Origin: Sipunculus nudus
Lineage: Eukaryota > Annelida > Sipuncula > Golfingiida > Sipunculidae
Assembly (NCBI GenBank): GCA_026874595.1
Contig: CM049306.1
Span: forward strand, 6,590,019 to 6,654,018
Length of the DNA stretch: 64,000 nt
Direction of reading: 5' to 3'
Each line of letters starts with the position of its first letter. The first letter of the stretch is position 1. Both the position numbers and the translations under genes were made by a program. The notes under the pieces are model-generated. The model saw only the letters and a program-made list of their open reading frames with translations. It had not been told where the DNA came from and did not search any database. This document shows positions 48,901-56,218 of this stretch, piece by piece.

Positions 48901-49595
48901 TCTTTCTCTGCATCAGAGGTAGAGAGATGTTCTTCAGTTTCAGAATCTGAGGGAGTTCTTGGTGTGTGATCCAAATTTTGATCAGACTCCTTTTTGTCAC
49001 TGTCTGAATATAGTGAAGTCCTTGATGTATTGTCCTCACTTCGATCAGACTCCTCACAACTGTCAGCATTTGAAGATGTTTCTGCATCTTCAGAATCAGA
49101 CTCTGATGAAAAATCACCAGTAAAACTTGCGTCCTCATCACTCTCTTCCGCTTGCCTATTAGATGACTCAGGTTCTGACGGTGTGTCTAAATTTATTAGC
49201 TCTTTATCTCTACACTGCTGCATTTCTGTTTTTTCACAATAAGATACATTTTTTTCATTTTGCCTAGATTTGTATGATTCTACTTCATACTCCAATTCAT
49301 CCTCCTCTTCCAATATTGTGAATGGTTCATCAAAGAGAAGCTCGTCACCATGTGTATCAGGGCCATTGGGGATAGGTTCATTGTTGCGAGTATCAAAGCT
49401 ATCCTTTCCATCTATTGAATATTTAGAATCATGTGCTTTCTTCTGAGATGTCCTGTTTTCTTTATGATTCATATTCAGCACACTGTTGCTCATGTGAGCA
49501 ATATCCCATAAATCTCTGCAGTTTGTTGCAGAACAACTGTTGATTCGGCATAATGAAACTGTGCAGGACTTCCGCATACTGACCAAATCGCTCAT
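9227..49595 (-). CDS. Ten-exon gene, tentative TOPAZ1-like protein (about 1455 aa)
   Basis: I joined ten minus-strand exons: 48241-49595, 46269-47579, 45450-45608, 33097-33166, 29857-30003, 29146-29314, 27106-27360, 25908-26099, 15196-15231 and 9227-9900. All junctions have GT/AG ends and matching phases, and the total of 4368 nt keeps one frame to a TGA at 9227. The N-terminal 890 residues are low complexity, with an acidic Ser/Asp/Glu-rich block around residues 85-240 and a Pro-rich part in exon 2. From residue ~870 the protein becomes a series of amphipathic helices resembling TPR/PPR repeats (for example GQLSRALQLFHQVKL and GYQLLFLLHQQGVQYAKAA). This layout and size suggest TOPAZ1, a germ-cell protein; that name is inference from memory of the family, not a search. 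The start ATG follows an in-frame TAG, so it is the first usable one; non-coding 5' exons may exist. The real gene is much more certain than its name. Confidence 0.6.
10328..13829 (+). mobile_element. Family A element, copy 1 (3.5 kb)
   Basis: It starts ACTAGAATATGGG, then a hairpin (GTAGTCG / CGACTAC) and the motif TGTATCCACC. It ends in a fold-back pair, GTATCCAC and GGTAGATAC, inverse to that motif. Between them is a tandem array of about eleven 276-bp units. Open frames of 60-95 codons recur once per unit only because the unit is 276-277 bp long; I do not regard them as genes. Confidence 0.75.
10500..13690 (+). repeat. 276-277-bp tandem array with two half-units
   Basis: GGTTGCAGGTGG (or GTTTGCAGGTGG) starts at 10763, 11040, 11316, 11576, 11852, 12129, 12405, 12682, 12958, 13235 and 13511, so spacing is 276-277 bp apart from one unit of 260. 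Each unit is a dimer of related ~138-bp halves. Both have AGGTGGCGCCACC near the start, ATGCAAAATTT in the middle and GAGATATGAG near the end. One half has CCACCAGTTTGTG, the other CCACCTGTCATAA. Confidence 0.9.
15196..15231 (-). CDS. 36-nt microexon 9 of the TOPAZ1-like gene
   Basis: Acceptor ATATTTGCAG, donor GTAG then GTGAGT, phase 1 on both sides. It encodes MDSLENYKSIV between exon 8 and the last exon. Skipping it would keep the frame. It lies alone between two repeat-filled introns of about 5 and 11 kb. Confidence 0.7.
   Translation of the reverse strand, partial: TWTVLKITSPL
19862..20494. mobile_element. 633-bp MITE with 8-bp TSD TATTACTT, nested in the hAT-like element
   Basis: Left end TGGAAGTGGCTAAACAACC plus GGCAGGGTGCCGGCAG; right end CTGCCGGCACCCTGTCGGC plus TGTTTAGCCACTTCC, an inverted repeat of about 34 bp. 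Direct repeats TATTACTT lie at 19854-19861 and 20495-20502. The left part repeats the GGCTAAACAACCGGCAGG block a second time. Confidence 0.85.
21048..21452 (+). mobile_element. Short family D copy (405 bp) inside the hAT-like element
   Basis: Left end ACAAGGGACCTATGGATCAC followed by GCTCAGCTGA; right end ATGACTTATAGTCAGCTGAGCT is intact in its second arm, degraded in its first. The interior has no palindrome module. Confidence 0.6.
24465..25907. other. Intronic sequence with no recognised feature
   Basis: This is the right part of intron 8 beyond the D element. No coding frame, tandem repeat or element end could be made out. Confidence 0.5.
25908..26099 (-). CDS. Coding exon 8 of the TOPAZ1-like gene (192 nt)
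   Basis: Acceptor ATTTTCAG, donor GAAG then GTCAGA, phase 1 on both sides. It encodes CDWALNVNRT, then a Leu-rich helix (LTGQLLLLLLEAMSAEK) and a basic helix ending LKTRQE. The Leu run is too short and polar-flanked to call a membrane segment. Confidence 0.8.
26694..26830 (-). pseudogene. Decayed duplicates of the 3' end of exon 7 in intron 7
   Basis: About 90 bp at 26694-26786 matches the end of exon 7. On the minus strand it reads WNIYMTWETI, then CLMMGQSEGA, then VFEG, against WNISTTQASL, CLVVGQTEGA and VFEG in the exon. It keeps an open frame and a donor GAAG then GTATGG in the same phase. A second, shorter copy at 26797-26830 repeats only the last 30 bp. I see no acceptor that would make either a full exon. 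Confidence 0.6.
27106..27360 (-). CDS. Coding exon 7 of the TOPAZ1-like gene (255 nt)
   Basis: Acceptor CTGTTTTCAG, donor GAAG then GTAGGT, phase 1 on both sides. It encodes three helix pairs, including LTFELAYHYNLGATGLCILL and WYTGYQLLFLLHQQG, and ends TEGALQVFEG. The repeat pattern resembles TPR/PPR helices. Decayed copies of its 3' end lie in the next intron (26694-26830). Confidence 0.85.
27845..29135. repeat. 39-bp minisatellite, about 33 copies
   Basis: The unit is TTATACCTAGACTACCATGT followed by ACTATCTAAGATTAAACCA. Copies are nearly identical; a few carry a 2-bp insertion (CTATCTATAAG). 39 bp is 13 codons, so a plus-strand frame stays open, but this is a by-product of the period. 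On the transcribed minus strand the array starts right after the exon 6 donor. Confidence 0.95.
29146..29314 (-). CDS. Coding exon 6 of the TOPAZ1-like gene
   Basis: Encodes EDWEGLASIYSAASYHSKH and a following helical segment ending SSVKEN. The acceptor is uncertain: TTTCAG gives a start at 29314, while CTTTGCTAG 15 nt upstream gives 29329 and five extra residues in the same frame. The donor AATG then GTGGGC is chosen because it leaves phase 1, as exon 7 needs. A 39-bp minisatellite starts about 10 bp downstream of this donor. Confidence 0.7.
29857..30003 (-). CDS. Coding exon 5 of the TOPAZ1-like gene (147 nt)
   Basis: Acceptor TTTGTGAAG, donor ATGAGG then GTAAGG, phase 0 on both sides, 49 codons. 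The product is hydrophilic (HPGRPDDAAAPGEQEEEM), a linker between helical blocks. Confidence 0.75.
30124..30683. mobile_element. hAT-like MITE, 560 bp
   Basis: Left end CAGGGTCTTAAAATAC, right end (reversed) CAGGGCTCGAAATAACACC, both followed by TTTC/CCTTTC blocks. Flanks GGGTACAG and GGGTATAG match at 7 of 8 bases, allowing one shared G at the right end. It lies in intron 4 with no coding capacity. Confidence 0.6.
30812..32437 (+). mobile_element. Family B element (1.6 kb) with four 325-bp units
   Basis: Starts ACTAGATATTTC, then hairpin GGCACT / AGTGCC, then GTATCCCCAGACAA. Ends with GTATCCCCCGAC and GTCTGGGGATAC, whose last 14 bases are the inverse of the left motif. Modules begin at AACAGGTGGCG near 31111, 31436, 31762 and 32086 (spacing 324-326). 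Each has GGTGGCGCCACC (GCTACC in the first) and a nearby GGTCATGACC or a variant. A CGG-repeat tail (GGCCGGCGGCGGCGGCGGG) precedes the 3' hairpin. Confidence 0.8.
33097..33166 (-). CDS. Coding exon 4 of the TOPAZ1-like gene (70 nt)
   Basis: Acceptor TTTTCACAG, donor GATGAG then GTAGGT. Enters in phase 2 and leaves in phase 0. It encodes a short acidic linker including SNLSALFDEVEGSQ. It is separated from exon 3 by a 12-kb intron filled with families A, C, D, E and F. Confidence 0.75.
33706..37298 (+). mobile_element. Family E element with A2 nested in it
   Basis: Left end ACAAGGCCTACAGGCCT; right end CACAGATTCGCT after a CACGCCGCCGCACC tail. The first 165 bp match the left end of the E element at 10159. 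In both, an A element begins at the same point (TTTTAAA then ACTAGAATATGGG). The interior carries the CACTGAGTGAACTCTTG repeats, GGTGGCGCCACC at 36822 and the GATGCTAGCTCCTGCCG block. Confidence 0.7.
33872..35043 (+). mobile_element. Family A element, copy 2 (1.2 kb)
   Basis: Start ACTAGAATATGGGTAG, motif TGTATCCGC, end TTTTGGTGGATAC. It holds about two and a half 276-bp units of the same dimeric repeat as copy 1. The tail (CATGGCGGCAGTGTCGG) is less CpG-rich than in copy 3. Confidence 0.75.
39259..40723 (+). mobile_element. Family A element, copy 3 (1.5 kb), best preserved ends
   Basis: Starts ACTAGAATACGGG, then hairpin GTAGTCG (39271-39277) / CGACTAC (39283-39289), then TGTATCCGCC. Ends with a hairpin, GTATCCGCAAAAC and GTTTTGGCGGATAC, the last ten bases being inverse to the left motif. 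About three and a half 276-bp units with GGTGGCGCCACC. A GGCGGCGGCGGCGGC tail precedes the 3' hairpin. It interrupts D interior between CCCATAACTT and TAATACTGAC. Confidence 0.85.
41302..42822 (+). mobile_element. Family C element with F nested in it
   Basis: Starts ACCAGATG, hairpin GTGTC / GACAC, motif ATGCCCCCGCC. Ends ATGCCCCGGCCAC and GTGGCGGGGGCAT, the final 11 bases inverse to the motif. The interior repeats a unit of about 180-260 bp containing CATGAAAATTTCT, AGTAGGTCAAC and TCAGGCCAATATCTGC. It has no palindrome of its own outside F. A GGAATGACGGAATGACAG tail precedes the 3' end. Confidence 0.8.
41687..42361 (+). mobile_element. Family F element (675 bp) nested in C
   Basis: Starts ACTAGAATATTAGC; ends in hairpin AGCCCATCAGC and GCTGAGGGCT after a GGACGGACAGCGGACAGAC tail. 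It has two related modules of about 310 bp. The second has GCAGGTGGCGCCACC, and both have TTCCTGAGA and a GGTCAAGNTCACCC block. A left counterpart of the 3' hairpin is not clear. Confidence 0.7.
43711..43854 (+). CDS. Small unassigned ORF (47 codons)
   Basis: It starts in AAAATGG context and reads MAFQPSKEYTELVNYVLS, then LPRQPFEQAMCRLRENG, and stops TGA. Composition looks like ordinary protein and differs from the surrounding repeats. It could be the first exon of a nested plus-strand gene, a retrocopy fragment or chance. No family recognised. An 82-codon frame also runs on the opposite strand (43497-43745). Confidence 0.25.
44180..44497 (+). mobile_element. tRNA-derived SINE
   Basis: Near the 5' end there is an A-box-like TGGTGTAATGGTTAAGG (44202-44218) and, 16 bp on, a B-box-like GAGTTGGAATCCT, the arrangement of an RNA polymerase III promoter. 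A central block with CCCAGCAGCAGAAATGGGTACC resembles conserved central domains seen in several animal SINE superfamilies. The 3' end runs out in TTTACCTACCTTTACC. It lies in intron 3. Confidence 0.75.
44730..45482 (-). repeat. 45-bp minisatellite made of an exon end plus splice donor
   Basis: There are 17 copies. On the transcribed minus strand each unit reads GACCTGCACAAGCTGTGTAAA, CTCAACAG, GTAGGTAGTAGATGAC (or close variants). The coding half is the end of exon 3 (LHKLCKLNR) and the other half is the start of intron 3. About 16 donor-like CAACAG/GTAGGT sites result. The period keeps the reading frame; units from the second onward carry an in-frame TAG. Confidence 0.95.
45450..45608 (-). 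CDS. Coding exon 3, ending inside a minisatellite of splice donors
   Basis: Acceptor TGTTCACAG, entry phase 2. It encodes ALQLFHQVKL through MNWCIIEEQEDQAMLL to DLHKLCKLNR, a helical-repeat segment. The donor at 45449 reads CAACAG then GTACAT. A second donor exactly 45 bp downstream (exon end 45405, CAACAG then GTAGGT) keeps the frame and adds 15 residues. All later donors in the array place an in-frame TAG in the message. Either of the first two donors fits exon 4. Confidence 0.8.
46269..47579 (-). CDS. Coding exon 2 of the TOPAZ1-like gene
   Basis: The acceptor is a T-rich tract ending TTTCCAG; the exon enters in phase 2 and leaves in phase 2 at TCAAG then GTCAGA. It encodes about 437 residues, rich in Pro and Ser, of likely disordered sequence. 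The last 30 residues (around EKIRRYCKMGQLSR) begin the helical C-terminal half. Intron 1 (47580-48240) holds nothing notable. Confidence 0.85.
48241..49595 (-). CDS. Coding exon 1 of the TOPAZ1-like gene
   Basis: It encodes residues 1-451 and begins MSDLVSMRKS. A TAG lies in frame six codons upstream of the ATG, fixing the first possible start. The exon contains a long acidic stretch (SESDSEDAETSS, SDSETEEHLSTSDAEKDE) and no recognisable domain. The donor is CAGGG then GTAGGT, phase 2; reading through it would hit TAG at once. Confidence 0.85.
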
Positions 49596-50527
49596 TGCAT
49601 TATTCCTAAGCAACTACAGATTGTTTTCACAAAACAGCTCCAGTTCATCCCAGTGACATCAGGTTAACTGGGTATCATGCTGTAAACACAGAAGTTAAAG
49701 AAACGTCATTTTATATTAAGTAAGTTGAGACAAATCTCCATGCATGAAAAAACATAGTCGCAGCACATGAACCTCCAATGACAGCAGCTTGACCTGCTAG
49801 ACCCCAAATTAACAGGAAAGAGATATCATTTCAAATACGGAAGTATGAATGGAACATAAATATTTATATAGCAAAAGTAAAAAAAAATACAGAAAATGTT
49901 ATTTATTCATGAATGAGCATAATATTATAAAGATTTACCATTTATATCCAAATGCAATGAGCAGAAAATTAGATTTCATTTTAAAATGAAGCAACTCCTC
50001 AGAAGAAGAAAATAAATGAGCCTTAAGAATACAAACATAGCAAATTCACCCCTCCAAGCCACTATCAGTGTAATACCTGAGCCCTTATTATATAAATTAT
50101 CTGTGGAAGAAGCAAAGGCATTAAAAAATCTGCATAAAGAAACTAAAAAAATCATAAATCATAGATGCCCTGAAAGAATGTAAATGAATACAGGCTGGGA
50201 AACATGTATCATGGTATTGTGGAAATTCTTGTAGCCTGAGATGATATAAATGAATATTTTATACATGAACACTATTTGTACAAAAGCAATATCATCAAAG
50301 CTACTCCAAAGCAGGGCTGACCAGTCTGATTTAATTGAATTGATCTATACCATCATAAGTCATAATTTCAATCACTTCAGAGAAATATATCCCTTATATA
50401 TAAGTCATAATTTAAATCACTTCAGAAAAATATATCCCTTTATTACTTAATACTCTAAAATATTTAGATAAAGAATCTGCTCTGTAACAATACAATGAAC
50501 AAAATTAGGATTTAGATTTATATATAA
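49596..50527. other. Upstream flank of the large gene
   Basis: AT-rich sequence with no coding frame. It should hold the promoter or a 5' UTR of the minus-strand gene, but no TATA box or CpG cluster stands out. Near 50350-50440 an ATAAGTCATAATTTNAATCAC block is tandemly duplicated. Confidence 0.4.
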
Positions 50528-51273
50528 ACAAGGCCTACAGGCCTAATGGGATATACAACAGGTATAATGCTCAATGATAACAAGCTTGACATTATATGAA
50601 AAGTACTTGATTAATTCTCAAGTACAGCTGTGACATGCACATATACAATCGAGTCCTCAATATTTTCAGCTCAAACATTACTCCTGAAATACTGGCATGG
50701 ATGTACACAACAGAACTAGGGACCCATAGGTCTGGACGCTCAGCTGAATTTGTCTATATGGATAGGTTTATGAGTTGTTTTTTTTAAATATGAGTCCTGT
50801 GATCAGTTTACAGCCAGCCTGTCAATCCAAACTTGAGTTATAATCCATAAACTAATTTTACAGGTTGGCCATATATAAGTCAAGTTTATTAATCATATGT
50901 CAATCCAAACTGGGCTTAAAATCAGGAAATAAATTTAATGGACATAAAGAAAGACGAACAGAAGGACAGATAGGGTGATTAATATAGGGCATCCACTTAT
51001 TCAAATGGGGCCCTTATAAACAAAACAAGGTTTCAGGACACAGATGAAACCACAGTTACAAATCTAATAGTATCAATATAATCTGGCAGTCTCAAAATAT
51101 AGGAATAATTGCATCAAAAATAGAAAAAAATACAGTTCTTGAGAAACTGGAGAAACCAATCATACTCAATATACACATCAGGTTTCAGAACACTGGATTA
51201 AACCACAGCTGAGAATCTGACATAATTGCTATTATTTGATGGTCTCAAAAACAGAAAATTGTAAAATTTGGAA

Positions 51274-54200
51274 ACAAGGCCTACAGGCCTAATGCGAACC
51301 TGTGCAATGGGATTACACCTGGTATTATGCTTCAATGCTGGACCATAACTTGAAAAGTAATGTGTAACATGTATATGAACAATGCAAGTACTAAACACTT
51401 TGAACAAGAAACAATTACACAAACATCACTGCTGAAATTCTGGCATGGGTGCACACAACACAAAAATGATTGTAGCTGGCAGCACCAGTCTTGTATACAA
51501 CAAAGAGATATATACATATATTCCCTTGAGTTTGATGCACTGGGCTGACCAGGCTTAGGTGAGTAAGGCAGTGCCCCCCCCCCCCCCCAGTGATCTGTGA
51601 CAAATTGCTGGCTCAAGCTACTGCACTGAGTGAACTCTTGACCTGCACCTGGCTAAACTGAGTGAACTTTTGATCTGTACCTGGCTGCACTAAGTGAACT
51701 CTTGACCTGTTGCATAATCCGACAAAGATGGCAGTCTGCCAAAGCTATAAATAGATACAGGCTGAACTTTGGTGCCAAATCTGATGCAGTGGAAAGTCTG
51801 CCAAAGCTATAAATAGAATGCAGCTACTGCACTGAGTGAACTCTTGACCTATACCTGGCTGCACTTCCTTCAATCCTGGCACTGTGCCAAAACTGTTTAA
51901 AGAGCTGACATCATCTTGGCTAATGGCCAACATCAAGGCACTGGCAATCTGCCAATGGTAAACCAAGTGCTGCCATCTGTTCACAAAAGTGGTCCCTACT
52001 TGAAATAACTTTGAAATAAATTTTCCTGATACAAAATCCTTTTCAGCTGACTTTTTATTAAAAAAAAAAGAAATCAGGATTATATATAAAAAATTATTAC
52101 AGATGCATACTGAATGCAAAACTATAATACAGATACATCTCATTGATGGCAAATTCTTGAATTAAGTTGATTATGTATACCAATCATTTATAACCCATGT
52201 ACAGTCGTCTTTATATAGCCACAGAGAACCCAATATCCACCACTGTAACATCCTTGTATGATGAAAAATTTAAATCATAAATCTAATTTTTTTAAAAGCT
52301 TTTAAAAAACATTCTTGTAAATATTAACCATAGAAAACCTGAAATCTAAATGTCTAGAGGCATGATGTAACAGAAGCTGATAAACTGGTGTCAGGCTAGA
52401 TGTAACAGCATCACAAAGCTGATATAAAAGACTCAATGACTCCATTCCATCTCCATATTTAAGCCAAAAATCATTCATATGGAACCATTAAAGACATAAA
52501 TTTATTATAAGAATTATTGTGGGGATTATTCTTGTAAAATATTAAACCTCAATACCTCAATTTCAGATATGACTCATGTGACCACCATTGGCATAAAATT
52601 TGGTGATGATAGCGCCAGCTGTTTCTGAGATTGAAATTTTAATATGCATTTTTGGACAGATGACTAAGTTCAACCTCCTGTAACTCAGCCAAAAATCTCC
52701 GAACTGGAACCATTCGAACAAACTTAAGACAGATTGTTCCAGGGATCATTTCTGTGAACTATGGGACAATTTGGCTGGACAGTTTTGGAGAAGAAGATTT
52801 TTAAAGCTTTAGCTTTTTCTCTATAAAATCTAAGAAAATGCAATCAGAAAACAAGGGACCCATCGGTCATGGTGCTCAGCTGATCGTGATTGGACTATAA
52901 ATGTTTCTCCACTGTGATACTATATCGAGTTGATAAAGCTTATGAATATCATGGACATGTTGGGCTATTATAAAGGTATGTAATGTATTATGTGAGTAAA
53001 TGATAAATGAAATTACCTGACTGATGGATTAATAGAGTCAAATAAAGTGGTTTATTTTTTATTTATTTAGGAGGGGTTGAAAACTGTGATATATTTGAGC
53101 AAATATGAATGCAATGACAGCAGTGATAAGCAGTAGTAGAATGATGATAAGGCTATTTGTTGAAGGATCTAAAGTGTATGGTAGTCTGAAAGCTTTCAAT
53201 TTGACAGATATGATGTTATGATTAACTATGCTGATGAAGTGATTTATGAATTTGTGACTGTATGACACAATATCACTTTAGTCTTGACAAGGTACATTAT
53301 TGTGATGCCCACTATGTCTACATATTACACAATTACACTGACATAATTTCTGGCATGTACATAGGTACCTATGGACAAATAGTTATATAAAATATTAAAG
53401 TATGAATATATCTGATTCATCTTGTTCTTGCTTACTGAGGCTGACTCTGGGATGGGGTTAAGAGAAGGGAAAAGTGAGGGCAGCACGAAGGTGGATGTAG
53501 AAATATTCTATTGTAATGTTTTTCATTTACATAAGAATATGAAAAGCTAAGAGGAAAGGGGCCCTCCTACTTGGTTATAGTAAAGTTCTAAATATATGAT
53601 TGCAAACTAATACTCTGACAAGACTGTCATGAAGAAAAACAGTAAAATTTTGAGATACTGTGATGCATATGAAAATTTACAGATGGATAGGCAAGTGGAC
53701 AGAATGGACTAATACCTTTATTTCACTTTCAAGGGAATAATGCATTTAGGTTTATATATAATCCTATTTTTTTTAAGCATATCCACTTTTTCCATTAAGA
53801 AGTTTTTATCTGAATCATTTTTTTATTTACAGGTTTTATACATTTTTAATAAAAAAACCTGAAAATATAAGTTAAAATGTTAGAATTGTTGCAAAAGTTG
53901 CAATCATTATATATACAGAGTAAAAAACTGAAACTATAAGTTAAAATATCAGAATTGTTGCAAAAGTTGCAATCATCATATTTCCAGAGTGTAGCTCATA
54001 TTGGGTCATATTATGCATACACATATATTTTTTTATTTTTAAATCATTAATGTTTAAACTGAATTTAAAAGAAAATAATGCCACAACATGACATCTACAA
54101 GAATATTCCTTGAATCACTATTAAAAAGTTTTGCACATTGGAGTTTTCAGTACATGCTTAATTTTATTCACCAAAAATAAAATAAAAGTAAATTTGATAA

Positions 54201-56218
54201 AATAAAACATCTTTTCAAATAAAGTATACACACTGTTGGTTGAATGAGGGACAAACAATATCATTGTGCTAATTACTATCCCAGTTTTAATTTATTACTG
54301 GAAATAATAGTCAATTTCACACCTGGTGAAGTTTTTACTCTTCTGAAGTAAGGAATTACTTATCTGATGAACATCCACACTTTCATAGCAATACACCACT
54401 TTGTGGACACAATTAAATGTACACTTTAATCATTGTAACCCTGGTGGTACAATACAAAATCTAAAATGTAGCATAGCCTACAATAAGAATGAATCAAATA
54501 CAGAAAATAATAACATTCATCTAGTTTATGTACCATCAGGGGGGGGGGGAGTGCAGGGCAGAGGGGAAGCCTGCTGGTAGTGGCCAGGCTGACCTAAGGC
54601 AAGCTGCCTGGGGTGGGTTACATAATGCAAGTGAAGGCTGTACTACTAGGTGGGCTAGATGTAAACAACACTTGACATGGTGTATGAAAACATGAATAAA
54701 AGCTATTCTTTCCAGTCAATTTCTTTGAAATTTCAGATTTTAAAAGATTCCATCCTTATGTATATATGCTGTGAAAATTAAATCAACAGTGCCAAAGTTG
54801 GACAAAATTTAAGGTATTGATTTTTTATTTATGCTAATAACTTGAAAAATTTGCAAAATTCAGATCTAATTTTGGGTAAACAATTGAATCTTGATTAAAT
54901 AAAGTTATATTCTCATGTTAGGTGAGTAAATATATTTCCTCATTTTTTAAAAAATTGCATTATGTTTTGGCCCATAACTTCAAAATAATACCCAATACTG
55001 ACCTAATTTTTGGTATGTTCATAGAAAATGTATGAAAGAATGTGAATACTAAATACGATCAAAAACAGATCAGTGGTTTTGATATTAGGCAGCCTTGAAG
55101 TGTAACAATGGCTTTTTTTATGGAAAACAGAGTTTTTTTCCTTAATATCTCGAAGGAACATGTCCTAATGACCCAATTTTCAGTATGGTAGGAGATTTTG
55201 GGGACATCTAAAATTATGCCAACAGCCTGGGGAGCATAGAGATGTGCACTGAATGACCTACAGTCATCAAAGTGGACTGCTTGACAATGTGAGGGAATAC
55301 AACAAGAGCCTCCAAAAAAATTCAATAACTAGCCTAATTTTGCAGCTTTTATTTTCAAATTTCAGATTTTAACAGATTAAATCCCTATGTATACATGCTG
55401 TGAAAATTAAATCCACAGTACTTACAGGAAAAAAATGTGCCGTGGCCAAAGTTGGGCAAAATTTAAGGTACCAATTTTATATTTCTGCCAATATTTAAAA
55501 AAATTTAACAGATTTTGATCTAATCTTTGGTATACAATTAAATTTTGATTAATTAAAGTTGTATTACTGGAAAAAAAGTCCCTACCTTTAACACTTTTGG
55601 TCTTAAGTGACCAAATATCTTCCTGATTTTTTTACAAAGTCCATTATGTTTGGGCCCATAACTTTATTAAATTATATAATACTGACTTAATCTGGCATGT
55701 ACTGGAACTATATAGAGGAATATTTATGGTAAATATGAAGAAAACCAGATGAGTGGTTTTGATATTAGGCAGTCCTGAAGTGTGAAAATAGATGTCTAAT
55801 AAAAAATTGAGGTTTTTCCTTAATATCTCGAAGGAACGAAGTCCTATTGACCCAATTTTCGGCATGGTAGTAGATTTTGGGGACATTTAACTGTATGCCG
55901 AATTTCAGATTCGTAGGTCCAACGGTGTCGAAACATGCCAGTCTTTCGGACGGACATCCCGACAGATAGACGGACGGACAGACAGACGGACGGACGACAG
56001 ACAATGGACCACGACTATAGCTCAGATGACTTATAGTCAGCTGAGCTAAAAATAAACAAAATCCGATAGAGTTTTCCAGAATACTGATTATTTGCAAAAT
56101 ATTGGTGATGCCAGTTCCTGCCGTTTTTGAGATAGCTATGGTTAACGTACAGACGGCGGACAATGCACTAAACACCGAAGGACGACGCCACACCATGGCA
56201 TAAGCTCACGGGTTCGGT
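51274..56218 (+). mobile_element. Family E element, third level of the nest
   Basis: Left end ACAAGGCCTACAGGCCT and GCGAACCTGTG. Right end CACGGGTTCGGT after a GGACGACGCCACACCATGGC tail. The interior (CACTGAGTGAACTCTTG repeats, AAAGCTATAAATAGA) is split at 52850 by a D element and resumes at 56048 with AATAAACAAAATCCGATAGA. Confidence 0.75.
52851..56047 (+). mobile_element. Family D element, innermost level of the nest (3.2 kb)
   Basis: Left end ACAAGGGACCCATCGGTCA with GCTCAGCTGA. The right end is a hairpin, AGCTCAGATGACT and AGTCAGCTGAGCT (56019-56047), preceded by a long GGACGGACAGACAGACGGAC tail. The interior holds 53510-54610 (like 16420-17460). After that come two copies of the AAATTCAGATCTAATTTTGG / GGGCCCATAACTT module. 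Confidence 0.85.

Noticed and set aside
48167-49242. Other-frame ORFs over exon 1 of the large gene
   Set aside because: Shadows of the long minus-strand frame, caused by its biased Ser/Asp/Glu codons.
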